Numbered from the stretch's first letter, positions 19,388 through 28,056 are shown. The stretch is 63,750 nucleotides of DNA from Candidatus Pelagibacter sp. TMED118 (GCA_002170205.2 NHFT02000007.1:13996-77745), one strand, 5' to 3'. Numbers and translations: made by a program. Notes: a model not told the origin generated them from the sequence alone.

Positions 19388-20010
19388 AAAACTTTATATA
19401 ATCCTAACCAAGCGTTTACATCTTTGCTTGCTAAATAATTTGATTTAAAAAATTCAATTTCCTTAATTTTATTATTATTAACTAAACTTTCAATCTTACT
19501 TTTAAATCCATAATCAATATATATAGCCTCATTTATAGTAAAACAAATTAATCCATTTCTCTTTGTAATTCGTACAAATTCATCTAAAGCATGAGCTTTT
19601 ACATGAGCAAAAGTAAATGTGCCCACACACATAACAACATCATAAAAGTTATCCTTTTTTAATATGTTTTTATTTAAGTCTACTTGCTTTAATTCGTTGT
19701 ATAAATATTTTGGAACTTGTTTTAATAATTCCTTCGAAATATCTGAGCCATCAAAATTATAAAAACCATATTTTTTTAATTCAAGGCCTACTAAACCACT
19801 ACCACAACCCGCATCATAAATTTGAATATCTATATTTTTCTGGTATTTTGCTAATATCTCTGAAGTTTCTTTAGGGCCAGAATACTCCCAATCATGCATA
19901 TCTTTATTATACTTATTGCCCTTGCTCCACTCATCGTAGTAATTCATAACTTCATTTGTTGTCTTCAATTCGTGTAGGGGAGTTTTATTACCAATATCTC
20001 TTTGTGCCAT
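19384..20010 (-). CDS. Class I SAM-dependent methyltransferase
   Basis: A 208-residue Rossmann-fold methyltransferase. Motif I is YDAGCGSGLVGLEL (about 65-78), followed by the acidic FDGSDIS loop (motif II), VVMCVGTFTFAHV (motif IV) and the ITKRNGLICFTINE strand. The substrate is unknown. It is first in a run with the kinase-like gene (4-base overlap) and then the autotransporter gene, so a common transcript is likely. Confidence 0.85.
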   Translation of the reverse strand: MAQRDIGNKTPLHELKTTNEVMNYYDEWSKGNKYNKDMHDWEYSGPKETSEILAKYQKNIDIQIYDAGCGSGLVGLELKKYGFYNFDGSDISKELLKQVPKYLYNELKQVDLNKNILKKDNFYDVVMCVGTFTFAHVKAHALDEFVRITKRNGLICFTINEAIYIDYGFKSKIESLVNNNKIKEIEFFKSNYLASKDVNAWLGLYKVL

Positions 20011-20144
20011 TTAACTCGTTTATGTTAAATTTTTTTTAATTCCAAGTATTTGGACAATTATAACTCTACCTCAAGTTGAATCTAATTTGCTTTTTTTAAA
20101 TTAATATGTTGTGATTAAGTTATTAATTGTAAGGAGAAAAAATA

Positions 20145-21164
20145 ATGAAATTAATTAAAAAAATACTGATTTCAGCTCTATTTGTACTTGGATTTAACTC
20201 ATACAATGTTGCCGCTAATGCAGAATGTGGTGATATTACCATTGCAAACATGAACTGGGCTTCTGCCAACTTTATGGCTGAGGTTGATAAAGTTATTCTT
20301 GAAGAGGGGTTTGGATGTAATGTTGAGCTCATACCTGGCGCAACAATGCCAACTTTTACCTCAATGCAAGAAAAAGGTGAGCCTGATGTAGCTCCAGAGT
20401 TCTGGGCTAACGCAGCTATTGTTGAATTAGAGGCAGCAGTTAAAGAAGGAAAATTGCACTCAATAAATAAAGCACCTATTACAGGTCTAGGAGAAGGTTG
20501 GTGGGTACTTCCAGCAACATTGGAAAAAAATCCAGAACTAACTTCTGCTGATGCAATTTTAAAAAGACCAGATCTTTTTCCGCATCCTGAAGATCCATCC
20601 AAGGGTGGGTTTCACATCTGTCCTCCGGGATGGAATTGTGAGTTAAGTAATAGAAATCACTTTAGAGCTTGGGACATGGAAGCTAAAGGTTGGGCTATTG
20701 TGGAAACAGGTTCTGCTGCAGGTTTAGATGGATCTATTGCTAAAGCCGCAGAAAGAGGAGAAAACTGGTTTGGATATTATTGGTCACCTACTTCATTAGT
20801 TGGTAAATATAATTTACAAGCCGTTGATATGGGTGAGTATGCTGGTAAAGATAATTGGGATAACTGTTTATCAAAACCAGAGCAAGAATGTGCAAACCCT
20901 AAAAAATCTTCTTGGGTAAAATCAGAAGTATTTACAGTAGTATCTGATAACTATAAAAATACTGCAGGAAAAGCAGGTATGAACTATTTTAAAAAGAGAA
21001 CATATCCTGGCGAAGTAATGAACGGGATGTTGGTTTATATGGCAGATCAACAGGCAGATGGAGCAGATGCTGCAGTTGAATTTTTAGTGAGATACCCTGA
21101 AGTATGGTCTAAATGGGTACCAAAATCTACAGCTGATAAAATAAGAAAAGGCATTGGTTTATAA
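20145..21164 (+). CDS. proX: Glycine betaine/proline-type ABC transporter substrate-binding protein
   Basis: A 339-residue periplasmic binding protein of the OpuAC/ProX type. The signal peptide is about 1-25 (ISALFVLGF... cleaved near AANA/EC). The ligand-binding core is rich in Trp (NMNWASANF, EGWWVLPA, RAWDMEAKGW, WFGYYWSP), as needed to cage a quaternary ammonium group. Further Cys pairs (CPPGWNC, C..PEQEC) may form disulfides. The start has a good AAGGAG ribosome site. It is followed by a strong hairpin and then proW. Ligand is inferred as glycine betaine or a related methylated osmolyte. Confidence 0.92.
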   Translation: MKLIKKILISALFVLGFNSYNVAANAECGDITIANMNWASANFMAEVDKVILEEGFGCNVELIPGATMPTFTSMQEKGEPDVAPEFWANAAIVELEAAVKEGKLHSINKAPITGLGEGWWVLPATLEKNPELTSADAILKRPDLFPHPEDPSKGGFHICPPGWNCELSNRNHFRAWDMEAKGWAIVETGSAAGLDGSIAKAAERGENWFGYYWSPTSLVGKYNLQAVDMGEYAGKDNWDNCLSKPEQECANPKKSSWVKSEVFTVVSDNYKNTAGKAGMNYFKKRTYPGEVMNGMLVYMADQQADGADAAVEFLVRYPEVWSKWVPKSTADKIRKGIGL

Positions 21165-21178
21165 TCAATAATTCTTTT

Positions 21179-21206
21179 AAACGAGCCTGTAAATACAGGC
21201 TCGTTT
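21179..21206 (+). terminator. Intra-operon hairpin between proX and proW
   Basis: A perfect 12-bp stem (AAACGAGCCTGT / ACAGGCTCGTTT) with a 4-base loop lies 15 bases after the proX stop and 17 bases before the proW start. The following U-run is short (TTTATAG), so it may be a leaky terminator or an mRNA-stabilising 3' hairpin. Either would raise ProX over ProW. Confidence 0.75.
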
Positions 21207-21222
21207 ATAGTAATATATAATA

Positions 21223-22104
21223 ATGGATTTCAATAATATTCCTGTAATGAATAAACAATCTCTAAGGGATTTAAAAAAAGGTATTGATCAAAATTTTAAA
21301 GAATTTTCAAGGGAATACGGTGACTCTATAGAGGGGTTTTTTGATCCTTTATTATCATTTTTGATTTGGCTAGAAAAATTATTAGTAGGAGCCCCATGGC
21401 CGCTTGTGGTATTTGCTTTCGGTTTTTTAGCTTGGATAGGTTCAAGAAGTTATAAATTGGCGATTGGTACAATTATAAGTTTTTTAATAATTGGTTATTT
21501 TGGGATGTGGAAAAATTGTATGGCAACAGTTGCCATAATCTCAGTCGCTACATTAGTATGTGTTGTTGTCGGTATACCAATTGGAATTATGATGTCAAAA
21601 TCTAATAGAGCTGAGAAGGCAATTTTACCAATTTTAGACATGATGCAGACGATTCCTAGTTTTGTATATTTGATACCCATAATAATGCTTCTTGGTATTG
21701 GAAAGGTACCTGGTTTACTGGCTGTTTGTGTATATGCTCTTCCACCGATTGTAAGGCTTACAAATTTAGGGATTAGAGAAGTTGATAAAGAAACTTTAGA
21801 GGCAAGCGAGGCATTTGGGGCAACAACAATGCAAAAACTTAGAACTGTACAAATACCTTTGTCATTGCCGACAATATTCGCGGGTGTAAACCAGACAATT
21901 ATGATGGCTTTAGCGATGGTTGTTATCGCTTCTATGATAGGAGTTAAAGGTTTGGGAATACCTATTTTACAAGCAATTTCAAATCAGTACCTAGCATCAG
22001 GTCTTATGAATGGACTAGCTATAGTAGCTCTAGCAATAATATTTGATAGAGTAACCCAGCAGTATGGTCAAAGAATTCAAAAGCATAGAGGACAAAAAAA
22101 ATAG
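21223..22104 (+). CDS. proW: Glycine betaine/proline-type ABC transporter permease
   Basis: A 293-residue permease with about 6-7 membrane helices. The N-terminal cytoplasmic part is about 45 residues, then PWPLVVFAFGFLAWIG, and later the EAA loop (EVDKETLEASEAFGATTMQKLRTVQIPLS, about 182-210) that contacts the ATPase. This is the ProW/OpuAB pattern. No ProV/OpuAA ATPase gene follows in this window; the next genes encode the MTHFR-like and DmdA-like proteins, so the ATPase must be encoded elsewhere. Confidence 0.93.
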   Translation: MDFNNIPVMNKQSLRDLKKGIDQNFKEFSREYGDSIEGFFDPLLSFLIWLEKLLVGAPWPLVVFAFGFLAWIGSRSYKLAIGTIISFLIIGYFGMWKNCMATVAIISVATLVCVVVGIPIGIMMSKSNRAEKAILPILDMMQTIPSFVYLIPIIMLLGIGKVPGLLAVCVYALPPIVRLTNLGIREVDKETLEASEAFGATTMQKLRTVQIPLSLPTIFAGVNQTIMMALAMVVIASMIGVKGLGIPILQAISNQYLASGLMNGLAIVALAIIFDRVTQQYGQRIQKHRGQKK

Positions 22105-22165
22105 TCTCACCCTTACTCAAACGATTTTTCTAGACAGACAATATAAAATAAATAAGAATTGAATA

Positions 22166-22894
22166 ATGAAATTTTCTTTAGAAATTAGTCCTAAAACAGA
22201 TTTAGATACAATCCCAGCCTTAAATGATGTTTATATAACTTTTTTGCCTGGTGGAGATTTTAAAGAAACAGCTGAAAAAGCTGGAGAATTAGTAAAAAAA
22301 GGTTGTAATCCAATACCTCATATTCCCGCTAGATCAATTGAGAATGATAATCATCTTAAAGAGTATGTAAATATGTGTAAAGATCTAGGGGTAAAACAAT
22401 GTCTTGTTATTGGTGGAAGCAGAGAGCCAGTTGGCAAATTTGAAAGTTCAATTCAACTTTTAGAGACTGGACTATTTAATGGGTTAAAGATAGGAATTGC
22501 TGGACATCCAGAGGGGAGTCCTGATATATCCGATTCAGAATTAGAAAAAGCTATGCAAGATAAAAAACCTTACGCTGATTATATTGTGACACAATGGTTG
22601 TTAGATCCTCAACCTATCATAGATTTTATTTCTAAGCAGTCAGTGCCAGTTCATGTAGGAATTACTGGACCACTAAAAATTACAAGCTTAATTAAGTTTG
22701 CAAATATTGTTGGTGCGAAAAATTCCATAAACTTCCTTAAATCTAACTTTAGCAAAGCATTAGATTTAATGAGACCTAAGGATCCTAATGATATAATTGG
22801 AAAATTAAAAAATCACACAAATAATTTTCATATTTATACATTTGGGGGACTTAAAGAAACAAATAAATGGTTGATGGAGAATAATTATGTCTAA
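22166..22894 (+). CDS. MTHFR-like (MetF-family) reductase, short form
   Basis: A 242-residue protein of the methylenetetrahydrofolate reductase TIM-barrel family. It shows a reduced N-terminal strand (FSLEISPK where MetF has FEFFPP), NPIPHIPARSI, GVKQCLVIGGSREP, IGIAGHPEGSP (about 110-120) and YIVTQWLLDP, which place flavin and folate. It is about 50 residues shorter than MetF. Its stop overlaps the start of the DmdA-like gene by 8 bases. In organisms with THF-dependent demethylases (for example ligM-metF) a MetF copy oxidises the methyl-THF made; I infer that job here. Confidence 0.8.
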   Translation: MKFSLEISPKTDLDTIPALNDVYITFLPGGDFKETAEKAGELVKKGCNPIPHIPARSIENDNHLKEYVNMCKDLGVKQCLVIGGSREPVGKFESSIQLLETGLFNGLKIGIAGHPEGSPDISDSELEKAMQDKKPYADYIVTQWLLDPQPIIDFISKQSVPVHVGITGPLKITSLIKFANIVGAKNSINFLKSNFSKALDLMRPKDPNDIIGKLKNHTNNFHIYTFGGLKETNKWLMENNYV

Positions 22895-24245
22895 AGAAAT
22901 AGATTACAGTAAATTGAGACACGTTACATCTGTGGATCAGTCAGATAGAAAAGTGCCTTATAATTTAAGGCAAAGCGGTCCAACTAAAGTAGAAATGTTA
23001 ATTTCAACAAGAGTAAGAAAATCACCTTATTGGCATTTATCAATGCAGGCAGGTTGTTGGAGAGCAACTGTTTATAATAGAATTTATCATCCCAGAGGTT
23101 ATGTGAAACCTGAAGATGGTGGAGCGATGGTTGAGTATGATGCAATTAAAAATCATGTAACGATGTGGAATGTTGCAGTAGAAAGACAAATTAGGGTAAA
23201 GGGTCCTGATGCAGAAAAATTTGTAGACTATGTAATCACTAGAGATGCAACAAAAATATCTCCTATGAGAGCAAGATACGTAATTTTGTGTAATGCTTAT
23301 GGAGGTGTCTTAAATGATCCAATTTTATTGAGAATATCAAAAGATGAATTTTGGTTTAGTTTATCTGACAGTGACATTTCTTTATATTTGCAAGGTGTCA
23401 ATTGTGACGGTAGGTTTAATTGTGAAATCGAGGAAATAGATGTTTCCCCAGTTCAAATTCAAGGACCAAAATCAAAATTATTAATGCAAGACTTATGTGG
23501 TGATCATGTAGACTTTGACAATATGCCTTTTTATGGTCTAGCGGAAGCAAAAGTTGGTGGAAGAAGTTGTGTAATATCACAATCTGGGTTTTCTGGTGAA
23601 GCTGGTTATGAAATTTATTTAAGAGAATCTACGTTGTACGCGGAAGATATGTGGAACGCAGTTTTAAATGCTGGAAAAAAACATAAGTTAATGGTCATTG
23701 CTCCTGCTCACCACAGGAGGATACAAGCAGGAATATTATCTTGGGGACAAGATATGGATTATCAACATAATCCCTTTCAGTGTAATTTAGGTTATCAAGT
23801 TTCATTGTCAGGGAAAGGTGAGTGGAGTAAGAAATCAAATTATGTAGGAAAAAAAGTTTTGGAACAAATGAGAGATGAAATAAGGGCGGGAAAAAAACCT
23901 TATAAATTACAATTAGTAGGAATGGAGTTAGGTGGAAAACCAATTGAAGAATATGCACCAGATTTTTGGTTAGTATCTGGTGAAGGAGGAGGTGAGCCGA
24001 TAGGATTTATAACATCTCCATGGTACCATCCTGAAAAAAAAATAAATATTGCCATGGGATATGTCCCTTATGATGGTACATTAAATGCCAATGGTTTTCC
24101 TAAGGGAAAACCTGGTTCGAAATTTAAAGTTCATTTACCAGAAAAGTATTCGGATAAACCGGGGGTTCCAGTTGATGCAATTGTTGTAGATATACCATTC
24201 ACTGAATCTTATAATGCTAATACTAGAGAAGTTGTAAAAGGTTAA
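22887..24245 (+). CDS. DmdA/GcvT-family THF-dependent methyltransferase (demethylase-like)
   Basis: A 452-residue aminomethyltransferase-fold protein. It resembles DMSP demethylase DmdA more than glycine-cleavage GcvT: RVRKSPYWHL (about 37-46), NAYGGVLNDPILL, WFSLSDSDISLYL, PVQIQGPKSKLLM, SQSGFSGEAGYEIYL, and RRIQAGILSWGQDMDYQHNPFQC follow the DmdA order. It is about 80 residues longer than DmdA, mainly through insertions and a longer C-terminal domain, so it is a paralogue with its own substrate. Neighbours are a betaine transporter and an MTHFR-like protein, suggesting removal of a methyl group from an imported N-, O- or S-methyl compound to THF. Function is inferred. Confidence 0.82.
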   Translation: MSKEIDYSKLRHVTSVDQSDRKVPYNLRQSGPTKVEMLISTRVRKSPYWHLSMQAGCWRATVYNRIYHPRGYVKPEDGGAMVEYDAIKNHVTMWNVAVERQIRVKGPDAEKFVDYVITRDATKISPMRARYVILCNAYGGVLNDPILLRISKDEFWFSLSDSDISLYLQGVNCDGRFNCEIEEIDVSPVQIQGPKSKLLMQDLCGDHVDFDNMPFYGLAEAKVGGRSCVISQSGFSGEAGYEIYLRESTLYAEDMWNAVLNAGKKHKLMVIAPAHHRRIQAGILSWGQDMDYQHNPFQCNLGYQVSLSGKGEWSKKSNYVGKKVLEQMRDEIRAGKKPYKLQLVGMELGGKPIEEYAPDFWLVSGEGGGEPIGFITSPWYHPEKKINIAMGYVPYDGTLNANGFPKGKPGSKFKVHLPEKYSDKPGVPVDAIVVDIPFTESYNANTREVVKG

Positions 24246-24264
24246 TTCATAAAATTAATACCAG

Positions 24265-24810
24265 ATGCTTGCTGAGTTTTTAAACATAATTTTTCGATCA
24301 ATAAAACTAGACAGGTCTCTTTACAAAGATAACAAGTATTTTGGTGAAGCAGCAATATACTTTGCTGGATTAATAATGATATTAGATGGTGTTGCTGGAG
24401 CTGTTGCTGCCAACTCTATTGTAAGAACCTCTGTTGGGCTTTCTGGACTAACTGCAATATTAACTTGGTTTATATGGTCAATTTTCATTTTTGTTATTGG
24501 AGTAAAAATTTTCCCTGATAAAGACACTAAAACGAACTTTAAAAAGATTTTGATAGCAGTTGGTTATGCCCATGCTCCAGGATTAGTAAGATTTTTTGGT
24601 GTAACACCAGAATTGGCACTACCTGTTATATTATTGACGCAATTATGGATATTTGCGTCATTAATTGTATCTACAAAACAAGTTTTAAATATCAAATCCA
24701 ATTTTAAATCATTCGGTGTCGTATTTTTATCATTTTTAATAATAGCGTTTTTATCTGTATCTTTTGTTATGAGTAAAATGAATGTATTACCTGTCAGTAA
24801 TACAATTTAA
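24265..24810 (+). CDS. YIP1-family membrane protein
   Basis: A 181-residue integral membrane protein with about five helices (near 28-50, 55-78, 95-115, 118-135, 147-168). The GEAAIYFAGLIMILDGV start, a central TWFIWSIFIFVIG helix and GYAHAPGLVRFFG are typical of the YIP1 fold in bacteria. No biochemical role is known. It follows the DmdA-like gene by 19 bases on the same strand and may be part of that unit. Its end overlaps the convergent small Cys-rich gene by 4 bases. Confidence 0.75.
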   Translation: MLAEFLNIIFRSIKLDRSLYKDNKYFGEAAIYFAGLIMILDGVAGAVAANSIVRTSVGLSGLTAILTWFIWSIFIFVIGVKIFPDKDTKTNFKKILIAVGYAHAPGLVRFFGVTPELALPVILLTQLWIFASLIVSTKQVLNIKSNFKSFGVVFLSFLIIAFLSVSFVMSKMNVLPVSNTI

Positions 24811-24974
24811 ACTGGAAAAATTGTTTTAGAAACTCTGCAAGACTCGCATTGTTTAAATCCAAATAAAATTAAATTTTGAGAGACTGAAATATCCTCTCTA
24901 GCACAATTTTCACAAATATTATTTAAATCCTTTATTTCCTTGATATTATCATTATTTTTATCATCATTATTCAT
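24807..24974 (-). CDS. Small Cys-rich (zinc-ribbon-like) protein, 55 residues
   Basis: The longer open frame (to 25073) would run into purE, so I take the internal ATG at 24972-24974. The resulting 55-residue protein has an acidic Asn/Asp-rich start and two CxxC pairs, CENC (21-24) and CESC (43-46), spaced like a zinc ribbon. No Shine-Dalgarno is obvious. It lies between the convergent YIP1 gene and the divergent purE. Its function is unknown; it could be a metal-binding accessory protein. The two-CxxC layout is the main support that it is real. Confidence 0.55.
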   Translation of the reverse strand: MNNDDKNNDNIKEIKDLNNICENCAREDISVSQNLILFGFKQCESCRVSKTIFPV

Positions 24975-25022
24975 TGTATGAGTTTTTATAATATATATTA
25001 TCATAATATATTTTAAATTATA

Positions 25023-25517
25023 ATGAGTAAAAATAGAGAAATTCAAAAAGTCTCCGTGATTATGGGTAGTCAATCCGACTATTCTATTATGAAAGAAAGT
25101 ATTAAAGTTCTTAAAAGGTTAGATATAAATTTTGAAAAAAAAATAATTTCTGCGCATAGAACACCTAAAAGAATGTTCAATTACGCAATCAATGCAGAAA
25201 AACAAAATGTAAAAGTCATAATTGCAGGTGCTGGGGGTTCTGCACATTTGCCAGGTATGGTAGCATCTTTAACGCATATACCTGTCATAGGCGTTCCAAT
25301 CGAAAGTAAAAAACTAAAAGGTTTAGATAGTTTATTGTCTATTGTTCAGATGCCCAAAGGTATCCCAGTCGCAACTGTTGCAATAGGCAAAGATGGTGCA
25401 ATCAATGCCGCTTTATTAGCAGGATCGATACTTTCAACAAGTAATTTAAGAGTAAAAAAGAAATTATTACTTTGGAGAAAAAAACAATCAAAATCAGTTA
25501 AAAAATTTCCAAAATAA
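25023..25517 (+). CDS. purE: N5-carboxyaminoimidazole ribonucleotide mutase
   Basis: A 164-residue class I PurE converting N5-CAIR to CAIR in purine synthesis. [10 protein letters not shown] (about 15-24), [10 protein letters not shown] (about 44-53), [12 protein letters not shown] and [24 protein letters not shown] are the class I signatures. The ATG at 25023 is used; its stop overlaps the purK start by one base, so the pair is translated together as in most bacteria. Confidence 0.96.
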   Translation: MSKNREIQKVSVIMGSQSDYSIMKESIKVLKRLDINFEKKIISAHRTPKRMFNYAINAEKQNVKVIIAGAGGSAHLPGMVASLTHIPVIGVPIESKKLKGLDSLLSIVQMPKGIPVATVAIGKDGAINAALLAGSILSTSNLRVKKKLLLWRKKQSKSVKKFPK

Positions 25518-26563
25518 TGTTTAAGCCTGTTTTAGGAATAATCGGTGGAGGTCAACTGGGAAGCATGCTTGCAGTTTCTGCAAAAAAACTTGATATTAGA
25601 ACTGTTACTTTTTCAGACGATAAAGATTCACCGGCAAAATACTTCTCAGATGAGTTAGTATTTGGAGATTATAGTAATATAGATAAAATTAAGGAGTTTT
25701 GTTTTAAGGTCGATATAATTACTTATGAATTTGAAAATATTCCATTTGAAACACTTGATACAATTAACAGTTATAAAAAAGTTATACCAAAGCCTGAGAT
25801 AAATAAAGTAGTTCAAAACAGACTATCTGAAAAAGATTTTATAAATAAATGTAATTTGAGAACTACTATGTATAATAGTGTTAATAGCGATAAAGATTTA
25901 TCTACAAATAATAACTTAATACCAGGCATATTAAAAACAACAACATTGGGTTATGATGGTAAAGGTCAGATTAGAATTTTATCTATTAATGATTTAGAAA
26001 ATATTAAAATTGATTATAAAAAAAGATATATTTTTGAAAAACTAGTAGACCTATTAAAAGAATTCTCAGTAATAATTACAAGATTTGGACATCAAAAATA
26101 TGAGGTATATGAACCAATAGAAAATGTACACCAAGACCAAATATTGAGATATTCAGAAACACCTGCAAAAATAAATAAGAAAATTTTTGATAAGTCAATT
26201 GAATGGGCATCGATTATATCTGAAGAACTTGATTATATAGGCACTATGTGTGTAGAGTTTTTTATAGATAAAAATGAAAATTTATACGTAAACGAAATTG
26301 CCCCCAGAGTACATAATTCAGGTCATTTAACAATTAATTCGTATAATGTAAGTCAATTCGAAAATCACATAAGGGCAGTCTGTGGTTTGGAAAAGATAAA
26401 ATTAAAAAAACTTAAAGATGCTAAAATGATCAATATTATTGGTAATGATATTGAAGTTTATAAAAATAAAAAGTTTAATGAAAACGAGTTTTTTTTCGAT
26501 TATCTAAAAAAGGAAATAAAAGATAAAAGGAAGATGGGTCACTTGACGATAATAAAAAATTAA
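25517..26563 (+). CDS. purK: N5-carboxyaminoimidazole ribonucleotide synthase
   Basis: A 348-residue ATP-grasp enzyme that carboxylates AIR with bicarbonate and ATP. The N-terminal GIIGGGQLGSML (8-19) and TYEFENIP, the ATP-grasp KTTTLGYDGKGQ loop, and EIAPRVHNSGHLTINSYNVSQFENH near 253-275 are diagnostic. Length is normal. It follows purE directly, and together they replace the single-step ATP-independent route. Confidence 0.96.
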   Translation: MFKPVLGIIGGGQLGSMLAVSAKKLDIRTVTFSDDKDSPAKYFSDELVFGDYSNIDKIKEFCFKVDIITYEFENIPFETLDTINSYKKVIPKPEINKVVQNRLSEKDFINKCNLRTTMYNSVNSDKDLSTNNNLIPGILKTTTLGYDGKGQIRILSINDLENIKIDYKKRYIFEKLVDLLKEFSVIITRFGHQKYEVYEPIENVHQDQILRYSETPAKINKKIFDKSIEWASIISEELDYIGTMCVEFFIDKNENLYVNEIAPRVHNSGHLTINSYNVSQFENHIRAVCGLEKIKLKKLKDAKMINIIGNDIEVYKNKKFNENEFFFDYLKKEIKDKRKMGHLTIIKN

Positions 26564-26565
26564 GT

Positions 26566-27186
26566 TCAAATTTCTTGAATTAAAATTGGATTATTGTTAC
26601 TAGGTTTATTTACGTCGATACCTATCTTATGATAGCTAAGTTCTGGTCTTTCGCATTTGGATAGTAAATCTGATGCGTTATTTTCTATTTTTAAATAAGC
26701 ACTTATATCTTTTTTGTTAATTATTACAGGTTGTCTTTCATGTATAATAGACAATTTAGTAGATGCTTTTTCTGTAATAAGACAAAATTGGTTATTCTGA
26801 TATATGCCAGCAAAAAAAATTGTTTTTTTATCATTTCTGTATATATAAAAGGGGTATTTAGAACTGTTTTGTCTTTTCCATTCATAAAATCCATCGGCAA
26901 CAACTATACATCTATGAAGTTTGATTAATCTTTTAAATGAAACTTTCTCATTTATAGTTTCTATTCTTGCATTAATAAGTGCTCTGAACTCTTTTTTCTT
27001 GGCCCATGTTGGTATAATGCCCCATTCGAGTAACTCAAGTGTTTTTCCATTTAAGTAACTTTTTATTACAGGTAATTTTTGACTCGGATGAGCATTATAA
27101 TTTTGAATATCTTTAATATTTATTGTTTTTTTTACAATTTTTTTTGTTCTTTCAATTGGACCTGTTATTACATATCTTCCACACAT
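26566..27186 (-). CDS. SRAP-domain (YedK/HMCES-type) abasic-site protein
   Basis: A 206-residue SRAP protein that forms a covalent thiazolidine link to abasic sites in single-stranded DNA to shield them. The N-terminus MCGRYV exposes the catalytic Cys2 after Met removal; LEWGIIPTWAKK, NARIETI, CIVVADGFYEWKR (catalytic Glu region) and IIHERQPVII (His) match the family. It converges on purK with a 2-base gap. The family was long annotated DUF159. Confidence 0.93.
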   Translation of the reverse strand: MCGRYVITGPIERTKKIVKKTINIKDIQNYNAHPSQKLPVIKSYLNGKTLELLEWGIIPTWAKKKEFRALINARIETINEKVSFKRLIKLHRCIVVADGFYEWKRQNSSKYPFYIYRNDKKTIFFAGIYQNNQFCLITEKASTKLSIIHERQPVIINKKDISAYLKIENNASDLLSKCERPELSYHKIGIDVNKPSNNNPILIQEI

Positions 27187-27234
27187 AATTTTATTGGTTT
27201 AAATATAATTTAGATTATATGATTTTAAAAAAAA

Positions 27235-27690
27235 ATGAAATCTATAGAAAATAATTTTGATAATAGTGAAGTAAACGATTTATTAAAAAAACACTTTAAG
27301 GAGTTAAGGTCAGTTTCTCCTAAGGGTAGTACGCATGTGCTTGATATTAAAGGCTTAAATAATAAAAGTATTAAATTTTGGAGTTTATGGGAAAATGAAA
27401 AACTGATTGGTTGTGGGGCACTAAAATTCTTAGATACTAATCATGGAGAATTTAAATCAATTAGGGTATCAGAAAAATTTCGTAAAATGGGTTATGGTAT
27501 TAAAATAATCCAACACTTAATTAGTAAATCCAAATATCTTGGAATTACAAAATTAAGCGTTGAGACGGGAGCTGGGGATTTTTTTTTACCTGCGAGAAAA
27601 CTTTTTTTAAATTGCGGATTTAAACCTTGTTCACCATTTGCGCATTACAAAAATGATCCAAACTCACGTTACTATAGTTTAGATATATAA
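27235..27690 (+). CDS. GNAT-family N-acetyltransferase
   Basis: A 151-residue GNAT protein. Central strands LIGCGALKFL and EFKSIRVSEKFRKMGYGIKIIQHLI (about 81-105) include the R/K-x-x-G-Y/F-G acetyl-CoA loop, followed by LSVETGAGDFFLPARKLFLNCGFKPC, which is typical of the small YjgM/PhnO-like branch. Substrate unknown. It is divergent from the SRAP gene and abuts the convergent lipoprotein gene. Confidence 0.87.
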   Translation: MKSIENNFDNSEVNDLLKKHFKELRSVSPKGSTHVLDIKGLNNKSIKFWSLWENEKLIGCGALKFLDTNHGEFKSIRVSEKFRKMGYGIKIIQHLISKSKYLGITKLSVETGAGDFFLPARKLFLNCGFKPCSPFAHYKNDPNSRYYSLDI

Positions 27691-27993
27691 CTAATTGATT
27701 TTTTTTTTTGTTTTTTCTATATTAAGTTCTAATAGTATCATTAAACTATTAAGTTGGTCTTCTTTTAAATTATTGTTTGTAGGGTAATCCTCTATTTTGT
27801 TTATTATATATTCTGAAGTTTGCATTCCAGTCTCTTTTTCTACAGCTTTATTTGCACCATAACTTAATCCAGCATTATATATATTACCCGTTGAAACTAG
27901 GGTCATTGAGGGACCAATCATTGCAGTAGATTGCATACAATTATTTAAAAATAAAAGAAATATTATTCCAATGATATTTTTTATTATACTCAC
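27691..27993 (-). CDS. Small putative lipoprotein, unknown function
   Basis: A 100-residue protein with a lipoprotein signal: positive start, hydrophobic IIGIIFLLFL and lipobox LNNC with Cys at about 19. After it comes a short Gly/Ser/Thr-rich stretch (GPSMTLVSTGNIYNAGLSYGANKAVEKETG) and a charged helical tail. I do not recognise a named family; the stretch resembles small envelope lipoproteins seen in related marine bacteria. Probably anchored to a periplasmic membrane face. Confidence 0.7.
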   Translation of the reverse strand: MSIIKNIIGIIFLLFLNNCMQSTAMIGPSMTLVSTGNIYNAGLSYGANKAVEKETGMQTSEYIINKIEDYPTNNNLKEDQLNSLMILLELNIEKTKKKIN

Positions 27994-28056
27994 TAATTTA
28001 TATTACATCGAATCTTACTCAACTCAAAATAGAAATTTAAATAAAGTTAAAAAAGG

